Under the pieces are notes generated by a model that did not search any database, had not been told where the DNA came from, and worked only from the letters and a program-made list of their open reading frames with translations. The position numbers and the translations under genes are program-made. This document shows, one piece after another, positions 1-8,500 of a stretch of DNA of 64,000 nucleotides. Source of the stretch: Staphylococcus sp. (lineage in GTDB: Bacteria; Bacteroidota; Bacteroidia; Bacteroidales; Muribaculaceae); the NCBI GenBank assembly GCA_023665865.1, contig JAMPDC010000001.1, forward strand, positions 1,574,737 through 1,638,736. Direction: 5' to 3'. Position 1 is the stretch's first letter. Each line of letters begins with the position of its first letter.

Positions 1-868
1 TCAACGGCATTTCATAGAGTGCCTGTAACTCTTCCTCGGTGAGATAAATCTCGACTGCCTTGTCGCGGTCTTCAATCTTATTTTTGACTATGAGCGATGC
101 GGCGCGTTGGTTGTCATGGACACCGTCAATAAAAGCGGCGTTGATAAGTGCTTTAAGATTTGTTATGTGCTTGTTGACGACCTTGGGCATATAGCCATGC
201 CGCCGGAGATAGTTGATATAGCGGCTTACAAAGGCGCGGTTGATGTCAGCCCAACCGAACTGATGCAAGGGGTCGAAGCCCTCGTAAACTCCAACGTAAC
301 TTTTCCATGTCTTGCAGGATCCGGCTGAATAGTCCTTGCTGCCAATCTTCCGCGCGCCGCTCTTAATGTCTTCAACAAACTGAACGAGGAACGGCCAGAT
401 AAGACGGTTCTTCTCATCTTCGATACGTTTCTTCTCCTCGGCTTTCTTACGGGCTTTTTCTTTCGCCGCCTCTTTCTTAGCCAAAGCCTTGCGTTCTGCT
501 TCGGCGGCTTCCTCCATTGCCTTCCGTTCAGCCTCGACTTTCTCCGGCTCAGAAATGTAGCGCACATCCATGTCAAGAGCCTCGCGGTCAAAATTGAGTT
601 TGGCGAGGTGGGATTTAACGATGCCTTCAATCTGCGTCAGTTTTGCGTGGAGTTGGTAATTCTTTTTCTGATGTGCCAGCCACGCACGGGGCGAAGCAGT
701 CGCTTTGAGCCACTCGCTCACCTCCACTTGTAGGAGCGTCGAAACCAAGAACATCACATCAATCTTGCGGGTAGGTACGCGGATAAACAGTGTCGCCGTT
801 TCTTTCTTCAAATCCTTGTTACGGACATAAAACGGGGTCAATTTTTTCGGAGATGGTGTTGTTGCCAT
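1..868 (-). CDS. Tyrosine recombinase / integrase, 3' part missing
   Basis: The reading frame opens at the ATG at 868 and runs off the left edge without a stop, giving the first 289 residues or so. The N-terminus (about residues 1-100) looks like the arm-type DNA-binding region of Bacteroidetes phage/transposon integrases. It is followed by a Lys/Glu/Ala-rich coiled coil (about 115-165) and a SAM-like core-binding domain (about 175-270, including the RRHGYMPKVVNKH stretch). The catalytic R-H-R-Y domain lies outside the window, so activity cannot be judged. Such enzymes excise and integrate mobile elements; the element itself would lie to the left. Family assignment is from the domain layout and sequence character, not from catalytic residues. 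Confidence 0.82.
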   Translation of the reverse strand, partial: MATTPSPKKLTPFYVRNKDLKKETATLFIRVPTRKIDVMFLVSTLLQVEVSEWLKATASPRAWLAHQKKNYQLHAKLTQIEGIVKSHLAKLNFDREALDMDVRYISEPEKVEAERKAMEEAAEAERKALAKKEAAKEKARKKAEEKKRIEDEKNRLIWPFLVQFVEDIKSGARKIGSKDYSAGSCKTWKSYVGVYEGFDPLHQFGWADINRAFVSRYINYLRRHGYMPKVVNKHITNLKALINAAFIDGVHDNQRAASLIVKNKIEDRDKAVEIYLTEEELQALYEMPL

Positions 869-1047
869 CTATTTTTCGGTGTTAAATATCATCCGTCGTG
901 ATTCACAGTCGTTCACAGTCAATTACTTTGGTTCTCTCGGGGCAAGTAAACATTTCTTGCATAGTATGGCGAATACAGATAAACCAATATCAAAACAGTT
1001 TTTCTTAGAAATGTAGGCTGTACATATTTACATATCGTCTTTTGATA

Positions 1048-1055
1048 TAACTTTG
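1048..1055 (+). promoter_or_regulatory. -7 box (TAACTTTG) before GNAT gene
   Basis: TAACTTTG matches the Bacteroidetes -7 consensus TAnnTTTG and lies 52 bases before the chosen ATG of the acetyltransferase. No clear -33 TTG is seen at the usual 19-21 base spacing. Confidence 0.5.
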
Positions 1056-1107
1056 CAGTATAGAATAAACCTTATTGCCCATAGGTGGCAATGCAATATA
1101 TGTTTGT

Positions 1108-1677
1108 ATGAGTATTTTAATAAGAGATGCTGTTGCGGAAGATGCTGGTACGATAGCGGAAGCAATCGTCATGGCGATTGGTGAGGATTTAGCTATAAAA
1201 TATTGTGGCGATGATTATCCGGTTGTAATGGATGACATAATCATGACAGACGGCACTCAATTCAGTTATCACAACGCATTGATTGCTGAGGTTGACAATA
1301 TCCCGGCTGGTGCTATAATCGGATATGATGGAGGTAGCATTAAGCAACTTAAAGATAAAACATTTTCTGTAATAAACAAATATCATTCAGAGTTTAAAGC
1401 ATCCGGAGCTGAAACAGGCGAAGGAGAATACTATCTTGACGCTATCGGTATTTTACCACAATTCAGAGGTTGTGGTGTCGGCAGCAAATTGTTAACCGCA
1501 ATGTGCAACAAAGCATTTTCCTTAGGTCATAAAGTTGTCGGACTGTCAGTTGACGACGAAAATCCAAACGCTGAGAAACTATATAGAAAAATAGGATTCA
1601 AATGCGTTGGTGAACAAGATTTCTTAGGTCACACATTAAGACACCTGCAAATCAAAAAGGAGTGGATTAAACAATGA
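1108..1677 (+). CDS. GNAT-family N-acetyltransferase
   Basis: A 189-residue protein of the acetyl-CoA-dependent GNAT superfamily. The beta-alpha core is clear: residues 112-127 carry LDAIGILPQFRGCGVG, where Q-F-R-G-C-G-V-G is the motif A acetyl-CoA pyrophosphate loop, and NPNAEKLYRKIGFKCVG is the typical motif B C-terminus (A..LY...GF). The ATG at 1108 is preferred over an upstream in-frame TTG at 1075 because the MSILIRDA start begins the first GNAT strand. The acceptor substrate cannot be inferred. It stands alone beside the integrase and may be accessory cargo. Base composition is AT-rich compared with the core genes further right. Confidence 0.85.
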   Translation: MSILIRDAVAEDAGTIAEAIVMAIGEDLAIKYCGDDYPVVMDDIIMTDGTQFSYHNALIAEVDNIPAGAIIGYDGGSIKQLKDKTFSVINKYHSEFKASGAETGEGEYYLDAIGILPQFRGCGVGSKLLTAMCNKAFSLGHKVVGLSVDDENPNAEKLYRKIGFKCVGEQDFLGHTLRHLQIKKEWIKQ

Positions 1678-2120
1678 ATCGTTGTTTAATAATTGGAAAT
1701 TCATAATTTGTGAATATCCAAATTGTGTGGTCTCGATTACCAATCAACATGGGCGATGGAAGCAAATGAATTCTCCCGGTTGATGGACATAGCATGTACA
1801 GTTTCGCTTCTGCGATACTCGCCTAATCACTTTCTGTTGCCATTCACCACAAGAAATCGTATTGCAACGGCGGTATGTCAATGGGCTTATCCACTGCTCT
1901 TGGTTGCGGATTCGATACCGATTTTAATGATTGTTGGACTATGTAGGGGGTGTTGCTGAACCGTGGCATATTACCGCTCCTGCAGACCTTTTCTCTGGCA
2001 GTAATGCCACATTTCTTTAGGTGTTCCAATCCGAAGCCACCAAAAAGCATCTCGAAATATCCTAAGTTACCTGATACCGCACTTTCGATTATAAACTCAT
2101 TCGTAAGAGTTGAAATTTTG
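1678..2120. pseudogene. Degenerate region, possible gene remnant
   Basis: This stretch of about 440 bases has no intact gene. On the plus strand, one frame around 1827-1946 reads ...NGGMSMGLSTALGCGFDTDFNDCW and stops at TAG 1945. A neighbouring frame then continues GGVAEPWHITAPADLFSGSN. The two together look like one decayed coding sequence with a stop or frameshift. The GFDTD word followed by a small-residue stretch and a Trp faintly resembles the C-terminal end of ADP-ribosylglycohydrolases, but this is weak. It may simply be non-coding DNA. Confidence 0.25.
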
Positions 2121-2128
2121 TATCTTTG
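2121..2128 (+). promoter_or_regulatory. -7 box (TATCTTTG) before 2171 gene
   Basis: TATCTTTG is an exact TAnnTTTG match 42 bases before the start codon at 2171. The -33 element is not obvious. Confidence 0.55.
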
Positions 2129-2170
2129 CGTTGTTAATACTAAACATACAAATCATTAACGTAAGAACCT

Positions 2171-2777
2171 ATGTTTCCTCTTGAAAAAGAATTTGGTTTA
2201 AAAGAACTAAGGCATAAATGCGGTGGCGCGGCTTCCCGTGTATTTGGATTTATCATGTACACGCGGAGTCATTCCTATATAACGAAAGTTTTGCGAGATG
2301 TTGACTTTTGGGCTGAGTTAGATGAGATTTCTGGTCCGAGATGGCCGATATTCGCCGTAAGGCCATTGGCCCAAGGATATTATGACGCTCCAAGCCAAAT
2401 CGATCCGGGATTGTTTTGTCAGATGGTTCCAACATGGACTGAACCAAATGAAAATCGAAAAATATCTTGATGTCTTTTCGTTAGAGGAATCCAGTGATTT
2501 GCCTTGTTTTGTTGTGTTTATCTGGAATGATGATAATGAACTTGAGCAGATGACATGTAAGCTGAGTAATGATAATTTAGAGGCCGCTTTTGACTCGATA
2601 AGAGAGGTCGTATCGATTATTGCAGAGTCTGAACGGAAGATACGGCCACCATATCGTAAGACGGATAGAGTATATAGAAATGCTATAGAAACTCTCAAGT
2701 CGCACTTCGTCCATAAAAAAATCAAGCGATCGTTTCAATACTTCTCCTATATCTATGACTTCATCTCTAAGTTTTAG
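2171..2777 (+). pseudogene. Small unknown protein gene split by a frameshift
   Basis: Frame 1 from ATG 2171 codes 99 residues and ends at TGA 2468-2470 (...WTEPNENRKIS). Another frame continues across it with ...YLDVFSLEESSDLPCFVVFIW... to the stop at 2775-2777. Removing one A from the five-A run at 2458-2462 joins them as ...NENRKYLDVFSLEES..., giving one protein of about 201 residues. The whole is acidic and soluble, with no signal peptide, and the family is not recognised. It has its own promoter box. The break could be a real mutation, a phase-variable homopolymer or a sequencing error in the A run. Confidence 0.6.
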
Positions 2778-2826
2778 AGTGTGATGAGTTGTGGGATAGA
2801 TATCTGTTAAAATCAAGGATTTTTTG

Positions 2827-2834
2827 TACTTTTG
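2827..2834 (+). promoter_or_regulatory. -7 box (TACTTTTG) before YciI-like gene
   Basis: TACTTTTG fits TAnnTTTG and lies 63 bases before the ATG at 2898, giving a leader of about 60 bases. Confidence 0.55.
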
Positions 2835-2897
2835 CGTGTGTGCATGTGACGTGAATTCGTCATTCCCAAAAAGTAAAACGAAAAAGAATATCCGGTC

Positions 2898-3188
2898 ATG
2901 TTTATAACTATTCTTACATACAAGAAACCTCTGAGTGAGGTTGACAAATATCTTCAGGCTCACCGCGATTATCTTGCCGAGCATTATGCCGCCGGTGATT
3001 TCATTGCGTCCGGGCCGCAGAATCCGCGCATCGGTGGTGTGATAATGATAAAAGCCGCCGACCGCGAGGCTGTCAACTCTATTTTCTCGCAAGACCCGTT
3101 CAACATCAACGGTATCGCTGACTATCAAATAGTGGAATTCACTCCGACAATGTTCTGCGATGAGCGGATGAAAGAGATTTTGTTATAA
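2898..3188 (+). CDS. YciI-like (YCII-related) small protein
   Basis: A 96-residue protein with the dimeric alpha/beta-barrel fold of the YCII family. The N-terminal strand (MFITILTYKKPL), the LQAHRDYLAEHYAAGDFIASGPQ stretch with its conserved His, and the DPFNINGIADYQIVEF ending are the usual family landmarks. Length is typical. Family members are small cytoplasmic proteins suggested to be enzymes or stress-related factors, but no reaction is established for this type. It is followed 31 bases later by a lipoprotein gene and may share its transcript. Confidence 0.85.
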   Translation: MFITILTYKKPLSEVDKYLQAHRDYLAEHYAAGDFIASGPQNPRIGGVIMIKAADREAVNSIFSQDPFNINGIADYQIVEFTPTMFCDERMKEILL

Positions 3189-3219
3189 GATTTCATACCG
3201 AAGAAGCAGGAATAAATAT

Positions 3220-3984
3220 ATGAATAGATTTCTATTGCCTATAATAGGCATGGTGTCAGTCGCACTCAGTGCATGTACTGCCGCCAATAAATCAGCAGAT
3301 GGCGGCGAGAACATTATGCCTGACGCTGCTTGCTTGTCTGGCGTATGGCATCTTGATTCTTATCGCATAGATTGTGAGTCAACGCAATTTGATGCTACAT
3401 CAGGATATAGATTGTCATTCAGTGGGCCGGACAACACATTCAGCATATCCACTGACTGCAACATGATTAGTGGGGAGTTTAGGGTCACTAATGATACTAT
3501 CCGCTTCAAAAATGTGCTCGTTACAGAAATGGCTTGCGACAATATGATTGTTGAGCAGGATATGTTGCGACTGCTCAACGACAGTTCGGCTTATGCCGTG
3601 TGTCTTGGTGATACCCTTGATTTCACAGCTCCATATATCGGGTCGGCCATATTTATAAAACAGTGTGGAGAGAAAAATGCTTCTGCTTGTGAGAGCTTGA
3701 TTGGAGAATACATAGACCCCAATGATGGCTCGACTCTTCAGATCAATAAAAGTACAGATTCAGAGGCAAGAATCAGAATCAGCTTGTTCAGGCTGACAGA
3801 CATTGATGATGGGATTGGTAGAGTATCCGATGACACATTGTCATTTACAGCGACAGACGCCGCCGGCCAACCGATAGAAGGCAAGATCACCATTGAAGGA
3901 GAGAATGTCACTTTGGTTTTCACCGGATCGACATGGGAGTATCTACCTAATGGCACCACCTATCATTTTAAGCGCATTGGCTGA
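3220..3984 (+). CDS. META-domain (HslJ-like) lipoprotein
   Basis: A 254-residue lipoprotein: the signal peptide ends in the lipobox LSAC with Cys19. Residues about 36-130 form a META/DUF306 domain (LSGVWHLDSYRID..., FSISTDCNMISGEF..., then MACDNM...EQDMLRLL), as in HslJ. Residues about 150-254 form a second beta-rich half (LIGEYIDPNDGSTLQI...WEYLPNGTTYHFKRIG). META-domain proteins are usually envelope-associated, and HslJ is linked to novobiocin and heat stress in E. coli. No catalytic role is evident. The mature protein is probably anchored in the inner leaflet of the outer membrane or on the surface. Confidence 0.82.
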   Translation: MNRFLLPIIGMVSVALSACTAANKSADGGENIMPDAACLSGVWHLDSYRIDCESTQFDATSGYRLSFSGPDNTFSISTDCNMISGEFRVTNDTIRFKNVLVTEMACDNMIVEQDMLRLLNDSSAYAVCLGDTLDFTAPYIGSAIFIKQCGEKNASACESLIGEYIDPNDGSTLQINKSTDSEARIRISLFRLTDIDDGIGRVSDDTLSFTATDAAGQPIEGKITIEGENVTLVFTGSTWEYLPNGTTYHFKRIG

Positions 3985-4042
3985 TTCTTGACAAAAAATT
4001 TCGATGGATTGGGGAAAATAGAAAAACAACCATTAGTAACTT

Positions 4043-4336
4043 ATGCCAACTAATACGATTGATTACCCGTTTGAAGATGCCCCGGATACGGCAACCATTA
4101 TCTGTCGACATATTGTGGAGGATAATGCTCCGATATTGTACGTCTCGCATGATGAAGATGATGGTATGTGGCAATTCTTGTGTGGTAAAGATCATGAAAC
4201 AAATGATGCAAAATTAGTATCATTAAAATGGGTCTATGACCATGACCCTTCTGTCGGTCTATTGAAAGATCTACCCATAGGATATGTTGCAGAGAGAAGC
4301 TCGGTCCACGACAAGTGGACTATAAAAAAAGGATAA
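4043..4336 (+). CDS. Small DUF2185-like protein
   Basis: A 97-residue acidic soluble protein without a signal peptide. Landmarks are ICRHIVEDNAPILYVSHDEDDGMWQFLCG, a central DAKLVSLKWVYDHDPSV and a terminal LPIGYVAERSSVHDKW. This pattern matches small proteins commonly annotated DUF2185, some of which sit beside toxin-immunity or SMI1/KNR4-type genes. That label is from memory of the pattern and no partner toxin is visible here. Function is unknown. It lies in the accessory stretch 58 bases after the META lipoprotein. Confidence 0.6.
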   Translation: MPTNTIDYPFEDAPDTATIICRHIVEDNAPILYVSHDEDDGMWQFLCGKDHETNDAKLVSLKWVYDHDPSVGLLKDLPIGYVAERSSVHDKWTIKKG

Positions 4337-4446
4337 AACGCAGACCATCAATAATACGATTGCAGATAATGTGCCTGCCATTGTGCCCATTCTGATGTCA
4401 TGGGAATCCACTCCTTTTACATACTCATAATCTGAGCCAAAAATAG

Positions 4447-4454
4447 TATCTTTG
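4447..4454 (+). promoter_or_regulatory. -7 box (TATCTTTG) almost touching ATG
   Basis: TATCTTTG matches TAnnTTTG exactly. Its last base is only eight bases before the ATG at 4463, so transcription should begin within a few bases of the start codon. This predicts a leaderless or nearly leaderless mRNA for the regulator. Confidence 0.6.
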
Positions 4455-4462
4455 CAGGTGAT

Positions 4463-6109
4463 ATGAAGAATTTGATATGGATATTGCTTATCGTAGCCGT
4501 CAGTGTGGTCTCATGCTCACGGCCAGCGTCATATTACGAAGGTATTATAGCTAATGCTGAGACCCTTATCACAGATGATCCTGATAGTGCGTTGTCAATT
4601 CTTGAGATTATAGACCCGACAGAATTGTCGGCTGATTCCCTAAAGGCAAAATACCACTATCTTCGAGCTTCAGCACATGAGATGCAGGGCCACGTCATGC
4701 TGGCGGATTCGATGATCCGCCATTCGGTGGATTACTATAAGGATAGAGATCTGCCCCTTGCCATTAGAAGCGCTACATTATTTGCTTTATATAAATTATG
4801 GAGAGGAGATGGCAGAACTGCCATCATGGAGCTTGATTCTTTGTCAAGCCTCACAAATGTGCCTGACAGCTTATTGATTTACCCATTGTTTAAGAGGGCT
4901 TATTGGGGAGCAAAAGTTTCGGATGTGGATAGTGACAGAGCGAATATCCGACGCTTGCTTTCGATTGATAAAGATTCAGCCGCCCATGGCCTATATAAGT
5001 ATTGGCTCTATATCGACTATCTGTTGAATAGTGACAGCGATTCAGCTCTTGTAGTTTTGGATGAACTGATTGACAAAGCTATCGCTGATAGTGCTTATTC
5101 ACGGCAATTCAGTTATGAGTATGAGAAGATCGGAACATTGGAAGGCCTGGGCAGATACGAAGAGAGCCTGGAACTGGCCGACAAATTCCTGGAAAAAGCA
5201 CCTGGAAATTCAATAAAGCACTATATTCATCTCTGGAAATCCTTGGCTCGTTTCAATATGGGCCAAAGGGACATGGCTATTCAGGAATTGGAAAAGGCCG
5301 ATAGCTGTGCCTCGGTCATTTCCGACGCTGAAAAAGGTTATTATAATAGTTTTGCCTGCGTCCTTTATGCTGTTATTGACTTTCAAAAGACCGGCAAATT
5401 AAAATTGGTCCCGCTGGCGAGGCTAAACAATACTCAAAAAGACAACTTGCTTCGCAGTCAGTCCATACGGCGTGAGTCTGAGCAGAGTGCTCTTCAACTT
5501 GAGAATAAACGACTGATCCTTAAAGCGAAAAATGATCGGCAGATGGCTATAATAGTCATAATCGTTCTTGCCGGCTTCCTTATTTCGGGAATATTGCTTT
5601 GGTATGCGTTGAACAGGAAGCGAAAGGCTATCGAGATAGAAGAGCAGGTTGAAACTTTGCAAAAGATGGTTGACGAGTTGAAGGTTTCGGCCTCACCATC
5701 TACCGGGCAGGAAGCGTTGCGCCGCGCGATGCTTCAGCAACTCGGCATCATAAAAATGGTAGCCGAAACGCCGACTGAGCAAAACCGCGAGATGCTTCGT
5801 AAAATCTCCTCGATAGACAGTGACACGAAAGGTGGGCTTGTGAATTGGAATAATGTGTATGAAATAATCGACAATCTGTATGCAGGTTTTTATTCCTATC
5901 TCCACCGGCGTTATGGGGATGTGCTTACCGAAAGGGAAGAGCAGATCATAGTTCTCATGATGGCCGGATTTTCGACAAAGGAAATCAGTGTCATAACTTC
6001 ACAGACGACTGCTACGGTCTATGTGCGCAAATCATCTGTCAGGAAGAAAATCGGCGTGCCCGAAAAGGAAGATATCGTGGCTTTTCTCCATCAGGAGGTC
6101 TCCGCTTAA
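4463..6109 (+). CDS. TPR lipoprotein regulator with TM segment and C-terminal HTH
   Basis: A 548-residue Bacteroidetes-type membrane regulator. It has a lipobox VVSC at Cys18, TPR-like helical repeats over about residues 25-330, a coiled coil at about 335-355, one transmembrane helix at about 358-382, a cytoplasmic coiled coil and a LuxR-like helix-turn-helix at about 487-535 (LTEREEQIIVLMMAGFSTKEIS...VYVRKSSVRKKIGV). The layout suggests periplasmic sensing linked to DNA binding at the membrane, but no ligand or target is shown. It directly precedes the outer membrane barrel/GLPGLI operon and is the likely regulator (inference). The gene at 26711 has the same plan, with its TM helix at nearly the same residue. 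Confidence 0.85.
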   Translation: MKNLIWILLIVAVSVVSCSRPASYYEGIIANAETLITDDPDSALSILEIIDPTELSADSLKAKYHYLRASAHEMQGHVMLADSMIRHSVDYYKDRDLPLAIRSATLFALYKLWRGDGRTAIMELDSLSSLTNVPDSLLIYPLFKRAYWGAKVSDVDSDRANIRRLLSIDKDSAAHGLYKYWLYIDYLLNSDSDSALVVLDELIDKAIADSAYSRQFSYEYEKIGTLEGLGRYEESLELADKFLEKAPGNSIKHYIHLWKSLARFNMGQRDMAIQELEKADSCASVISDAEKGYYNSFACVLYAVIDFQKTGKLKLVPLARLNNTQKDNLLRSQSIRRESEQSALQLENKRLILKAKNDRQMAIIVIIVLAGFLISGILLWYALNRKRKAIEIEEQVETLQKMVDELKVSASPSTGQEALRRAMLQQLGIIKMVAETPTEQNREMLRKISSIDSDTKGGLVNWNNVYEIIDNLYAGFYSYLHRRYGDVLTEREEQIIVLMMAGFSTKEISVITSQTTATVYVRKSSVRKKIGVPEKEDIVAFLHQEVSA

Positions 6110-6205
6110 TGCCGATTTAAACAGATAAACGCAAAGTTTAAGATTTTAAGAATAATGATTCTTGATAGTCAGCGTGTTATGCGTAGCTTGTTAAGACTTT
6201 TACTT

Positions 6206-6237
6206 TTGTAGTTAAGATTGCTTTAGACATAATTTTG
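6206..6237 (+). promoter_or_regulatory. Promoter of first outer membrane barrel gene
   Basis: TTG at 6206-6208, a 21-base spacer and TAATTTTG at 6230-6237 form a Bacteroidetes promoter. It rules out the in-frame TTG at 6235 as start and supports ATG 6268. A second TAnnTTTG match (TACTTTTG, 6201-6208) overlaps the -33 element. Confidence 0.6.
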
Positions 6238-6267
6238 CGATATGAAAATCAAAAATTCTATCGTAAT

Positions 6268-8367
6268 ATGAACGCAAAAGACATTATCAGAATCGCAACG
6301 GCATTGGTGGTTATCATCACTATGCCTACAGTTGTCATAGCCCAAGAAGCGGCAGACACAATCGCAGCCCGGGAACTCAACGAGGTGGTAATCCAAGCGC
6401 CGAAGGTCATCCGCAAGGCCGACATGGATGTCTATAATCCATCCAAAAGTGCGGTTGACAATTCCAAAAACGGTATGCAGCTCCTCCGCAACCTCATGAT
6501 TCCGACGCTCACCGTCAATGACGCTCTAGGCTCTATAAAAGCCGCCGGTCAATCGGTGCAGGTGCGTATCAATGGTCGGGAATCGACAATAGAACAACTC
6601 CAGGCTCTTCTGCCTGAAACCATCAAACGTGTAGAGTGGATTGATAATCCCGGCCTACGTTATGGGGGTGCGAATTATGTGCTTAATGTTATCGTTGCCA
6701 ATCCAACGCTTGGAGGGGCGCTTATGGCTGAAGCTCAACCTGCGTTAAATTGCGCGTTTGGCAAATATAATGTATCCGCAAAATTCAACACCGGACGTTC
6801 GCAATGGGAAGTCGGCGGCTACTTCAAGCTTACTGATGGGATGAAAGCTCACCGTGACTACACCGAGACATTCACATGGCCGGACGGGAGAGAACTAACA
6901 CGGACAGAGACTCCGCTTAGTGGTAAGCTGAACAATACTCAGGGCGCCGGTTGGCTTACCTACAACTATATAAAACCTGACACGACTGTGTTCTATGTCC
7001 AGTTACTTGCCAATCGCTCTTTCTCAGATCTGGCCAACTATAAAGGTCTCTTGTCACTTAGCAGTGGGGAGCAGGATATACTTTTGAATGATGTGACCGG
7101 TCGGGAGGGTACGACACCAAGTTTCTCGGCATACCTGGAGCAACATTTTGCACATTGTCAGACACTCGTCGTCGATTTCAATGCTTCATTATATACCGGA
7201 CATTCGTATTCAGACTATCGTGAAAAATACGAGGATGTTTCGGACTATATAACAGATGTAAGCACCTATATCAAAGACCGCAACCAAGCCTACGGACTTG
7301 AAGCGGACTACATAAAACAATGGCGTTCGTCCAAACTGACTGCCGGAGCATCCTATACCGCTAACTGTAACCGTTCACTCTACGAGAATCTCGGTGGTGA
7401 GATTTTCCATCAGCGTCAGGACAAGGCATATTTCTTCACTGAATATTTTCAGCGTATAGACAACGTCACTCTTACCGGTGGACTCGGTGCGCAATACACA
7501 TCTTTCAAGTTCAAGGAAACCAATCAGGGAAATCACTCATGGAATCTTCGTCCGCAAGCCACCGTGACATACTCGTTGAATCAGAATCATAATTTCAGAT
7601 TGGCTTTCACTTCCTGGCAGTCAGCTCCATCTTTGGCCGAGACCAATATTGCGCCTCAGCAGCTCGACGGATTCCAATGGCGTATAGGTAATTCAAACCT
7701 GAAAACATCGTCATCCTACATGCTGACATTCCGTTACGGCCACAATCTGTTCAGTCAGCGTGTCAGCGGTTCGTTCGGGGCGAGAGCATATACAAGCCCC
7801 AATGCTATAACTCCTTATCTCTATTGGGACAATAACCGGCTCATTACTTCATACGAAAACAGCAAAGGCTTGCAGAATCTGAGTTTCTGGCTCGCCGAAC
7901 AGATACAGATTATTCCGAATTGGCTTATGTTTTCGGGCACACTCCAGTATAAAGCAGAACGCATGAAGGGCAATGCTTATACTCTTTACAACCATACATG
8001 GAGCGGTGATGCCGCCTTGATGTTCATGTATAAGGGATTCCAGCTCGTATTTCAATACGTGAGAGCCCAACGCGACCTCTGGGGTGAGAAAATCAGTTGG
8101 GGTGAGGATTTTAATGTCATAGCCGCTGACTATAACTGGAAAAATTGGCAATTCTCTGCCGGTATGCTCATCCCCTTCGGCAAATACGATCAAGGATCGA
8201 AATCCCTCAGCCAATGGAACCGCAACGAGCAACACACGCGCCTCGACATGCGTATGCCATACATAAGTATCAGCTACAACCTCCAATGGGGACGACAGAA
8301 GCGTGGCGCCAACAAGCTGATCAACGCCGATGCAAACGTAGATCATTCAACCACCGGCGGAAGATGA
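6268..8367 (+). CDS. Outer membrane beta-barrel protein (OMP_b-brl_3 type)
   Basis: A 699-residue outer membrane protein. A signal peptide ends near VVIAQE (about residue 26). It is followed by a short ELNEVVIQAP segment like a TonB-box/linker, a plug-like domain to about residue 140 (VQVRINGRESTIEQLQALLPETIKRVEWIDNPG), and then a long series of amphipathic barrel strands. The C-terminus YNLQWGRQKRG... with a short polar tail is typical of this TonB-receptor-like family, which lacks the full SusC architecture. The cargo is unknown. It is the first structural gene of locus 1 after the TPR-HTH regulator. Confidence 0.85.
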   Translation: MNAKDIIRIATALVVIITMPTVVIAQEAADTIAARELNEVVIQAPKVIRKADMDVYNPSKSAVDNSKNGMQLLRNLMIPTLTVNDALGSIKAAGQSVQVRINGRESTIEQLQALLPETIKRVEWIDNPGLRYGGANYVLNVIVANPTLGGALMAEAQPALNCAFGKYNVSAKFNTGRSQWEVGGYFKLTDGMKAHRDYTETFTWPDGRELTRTETPLSGKLNNTQGAGWLTYNYIKPDTTVFYVQLLANRSFSDLANYKGLLSLSSGEQDILLNDVTGREGTTPSFSAYLEQHFAHCQTLVVDFNASLYTGHSYSDYREKYEDVSDYITDVSTYIKDRNQAYGLEADYIKQWRSSKLTAGASYTANCNRSLYENLGGEIFHQRQDKAYFFTEYFQRIDNVTLTGGLGAQYTSFKFKETNQGNHSWNLRPQATVTYSLNQNHNFRLAFTSWQSAPSLAETNIAPQQLDGFQWRIGNSNLKTSSSYMLTFRYGHNLFSQRVSGSFGARAYTSPNAITPYLYWDNNRLITSYENSKGLQNLSFWLAEQIQIIPNWLMFSGTLQYKAERMKGNAYTLYNHTWSGDAALMFMYKGFQLVFQYVRAQRDLWGEKISWGEDFNVIAADYNWKNWQFSAGMLIPFGKYDQGSKSLSQWNRNEQHTRLDMRMPYISISYNLQWGRQKRGANKLINADANVDHSTTGGR

Positions 8368-8373
8368 TGCGTG

Positions 8374-8409
8374 TGTCATTCTATCCGGTAACAGCCGGAT
8401 AGAATGACA
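8374..8409 (+). terminator. 15-bp perfect hairpin after barrel gene
   Basis: TGTCATTCTATCCGG at 8374-8388 pairs perfectly with 8395-8409 around a six-base loop, starting seven bases after the stop codon. There is no T run, so it could be an mRNA 3'-end stabiliser or terminator. It sits just upstream of the next promoter. Confidence 0.55.
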
Positions 8410-8439
8410 TTGAAATCTCGATATTTCTTTGTACTTTTG
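8410..8439 (+). promoter_or_regulatory. Promoter of 8501 gene
   Basis: TTG at 8410-8412, 19 bases, then TACTTTTG at 8432-8439: an exact Bacteroidetes promoter. The in-frame TTG at 8429 overlaps it and is therefore not the start. Confidence 0.7.
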
Positions 8440-8500
8440 CGTGTCACAGGACGAGATATTTGAAATATGTTCCAGACCTTTCGTAAAAATATTAACCCCG

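Noticed and set aside
2440-2475. Programmed ribosomal frameshift in the 2171 gene
   Set aside because: The A run is only five long and no stimulatory hairpin is seen; mutation or read error is simpler.
6235-6267. Upstream TTG start of the first barrel gene
   Set aside because: It lies within the TAATTTTG promoter box; ATG 6268 gives a normal signal peptide.
8429-8500. Upstream TTG start of the 8501 gene
   Set aside because: The codon overlaps the promoter TTG-N19-TACTTTTG, so it would not be transcribed.
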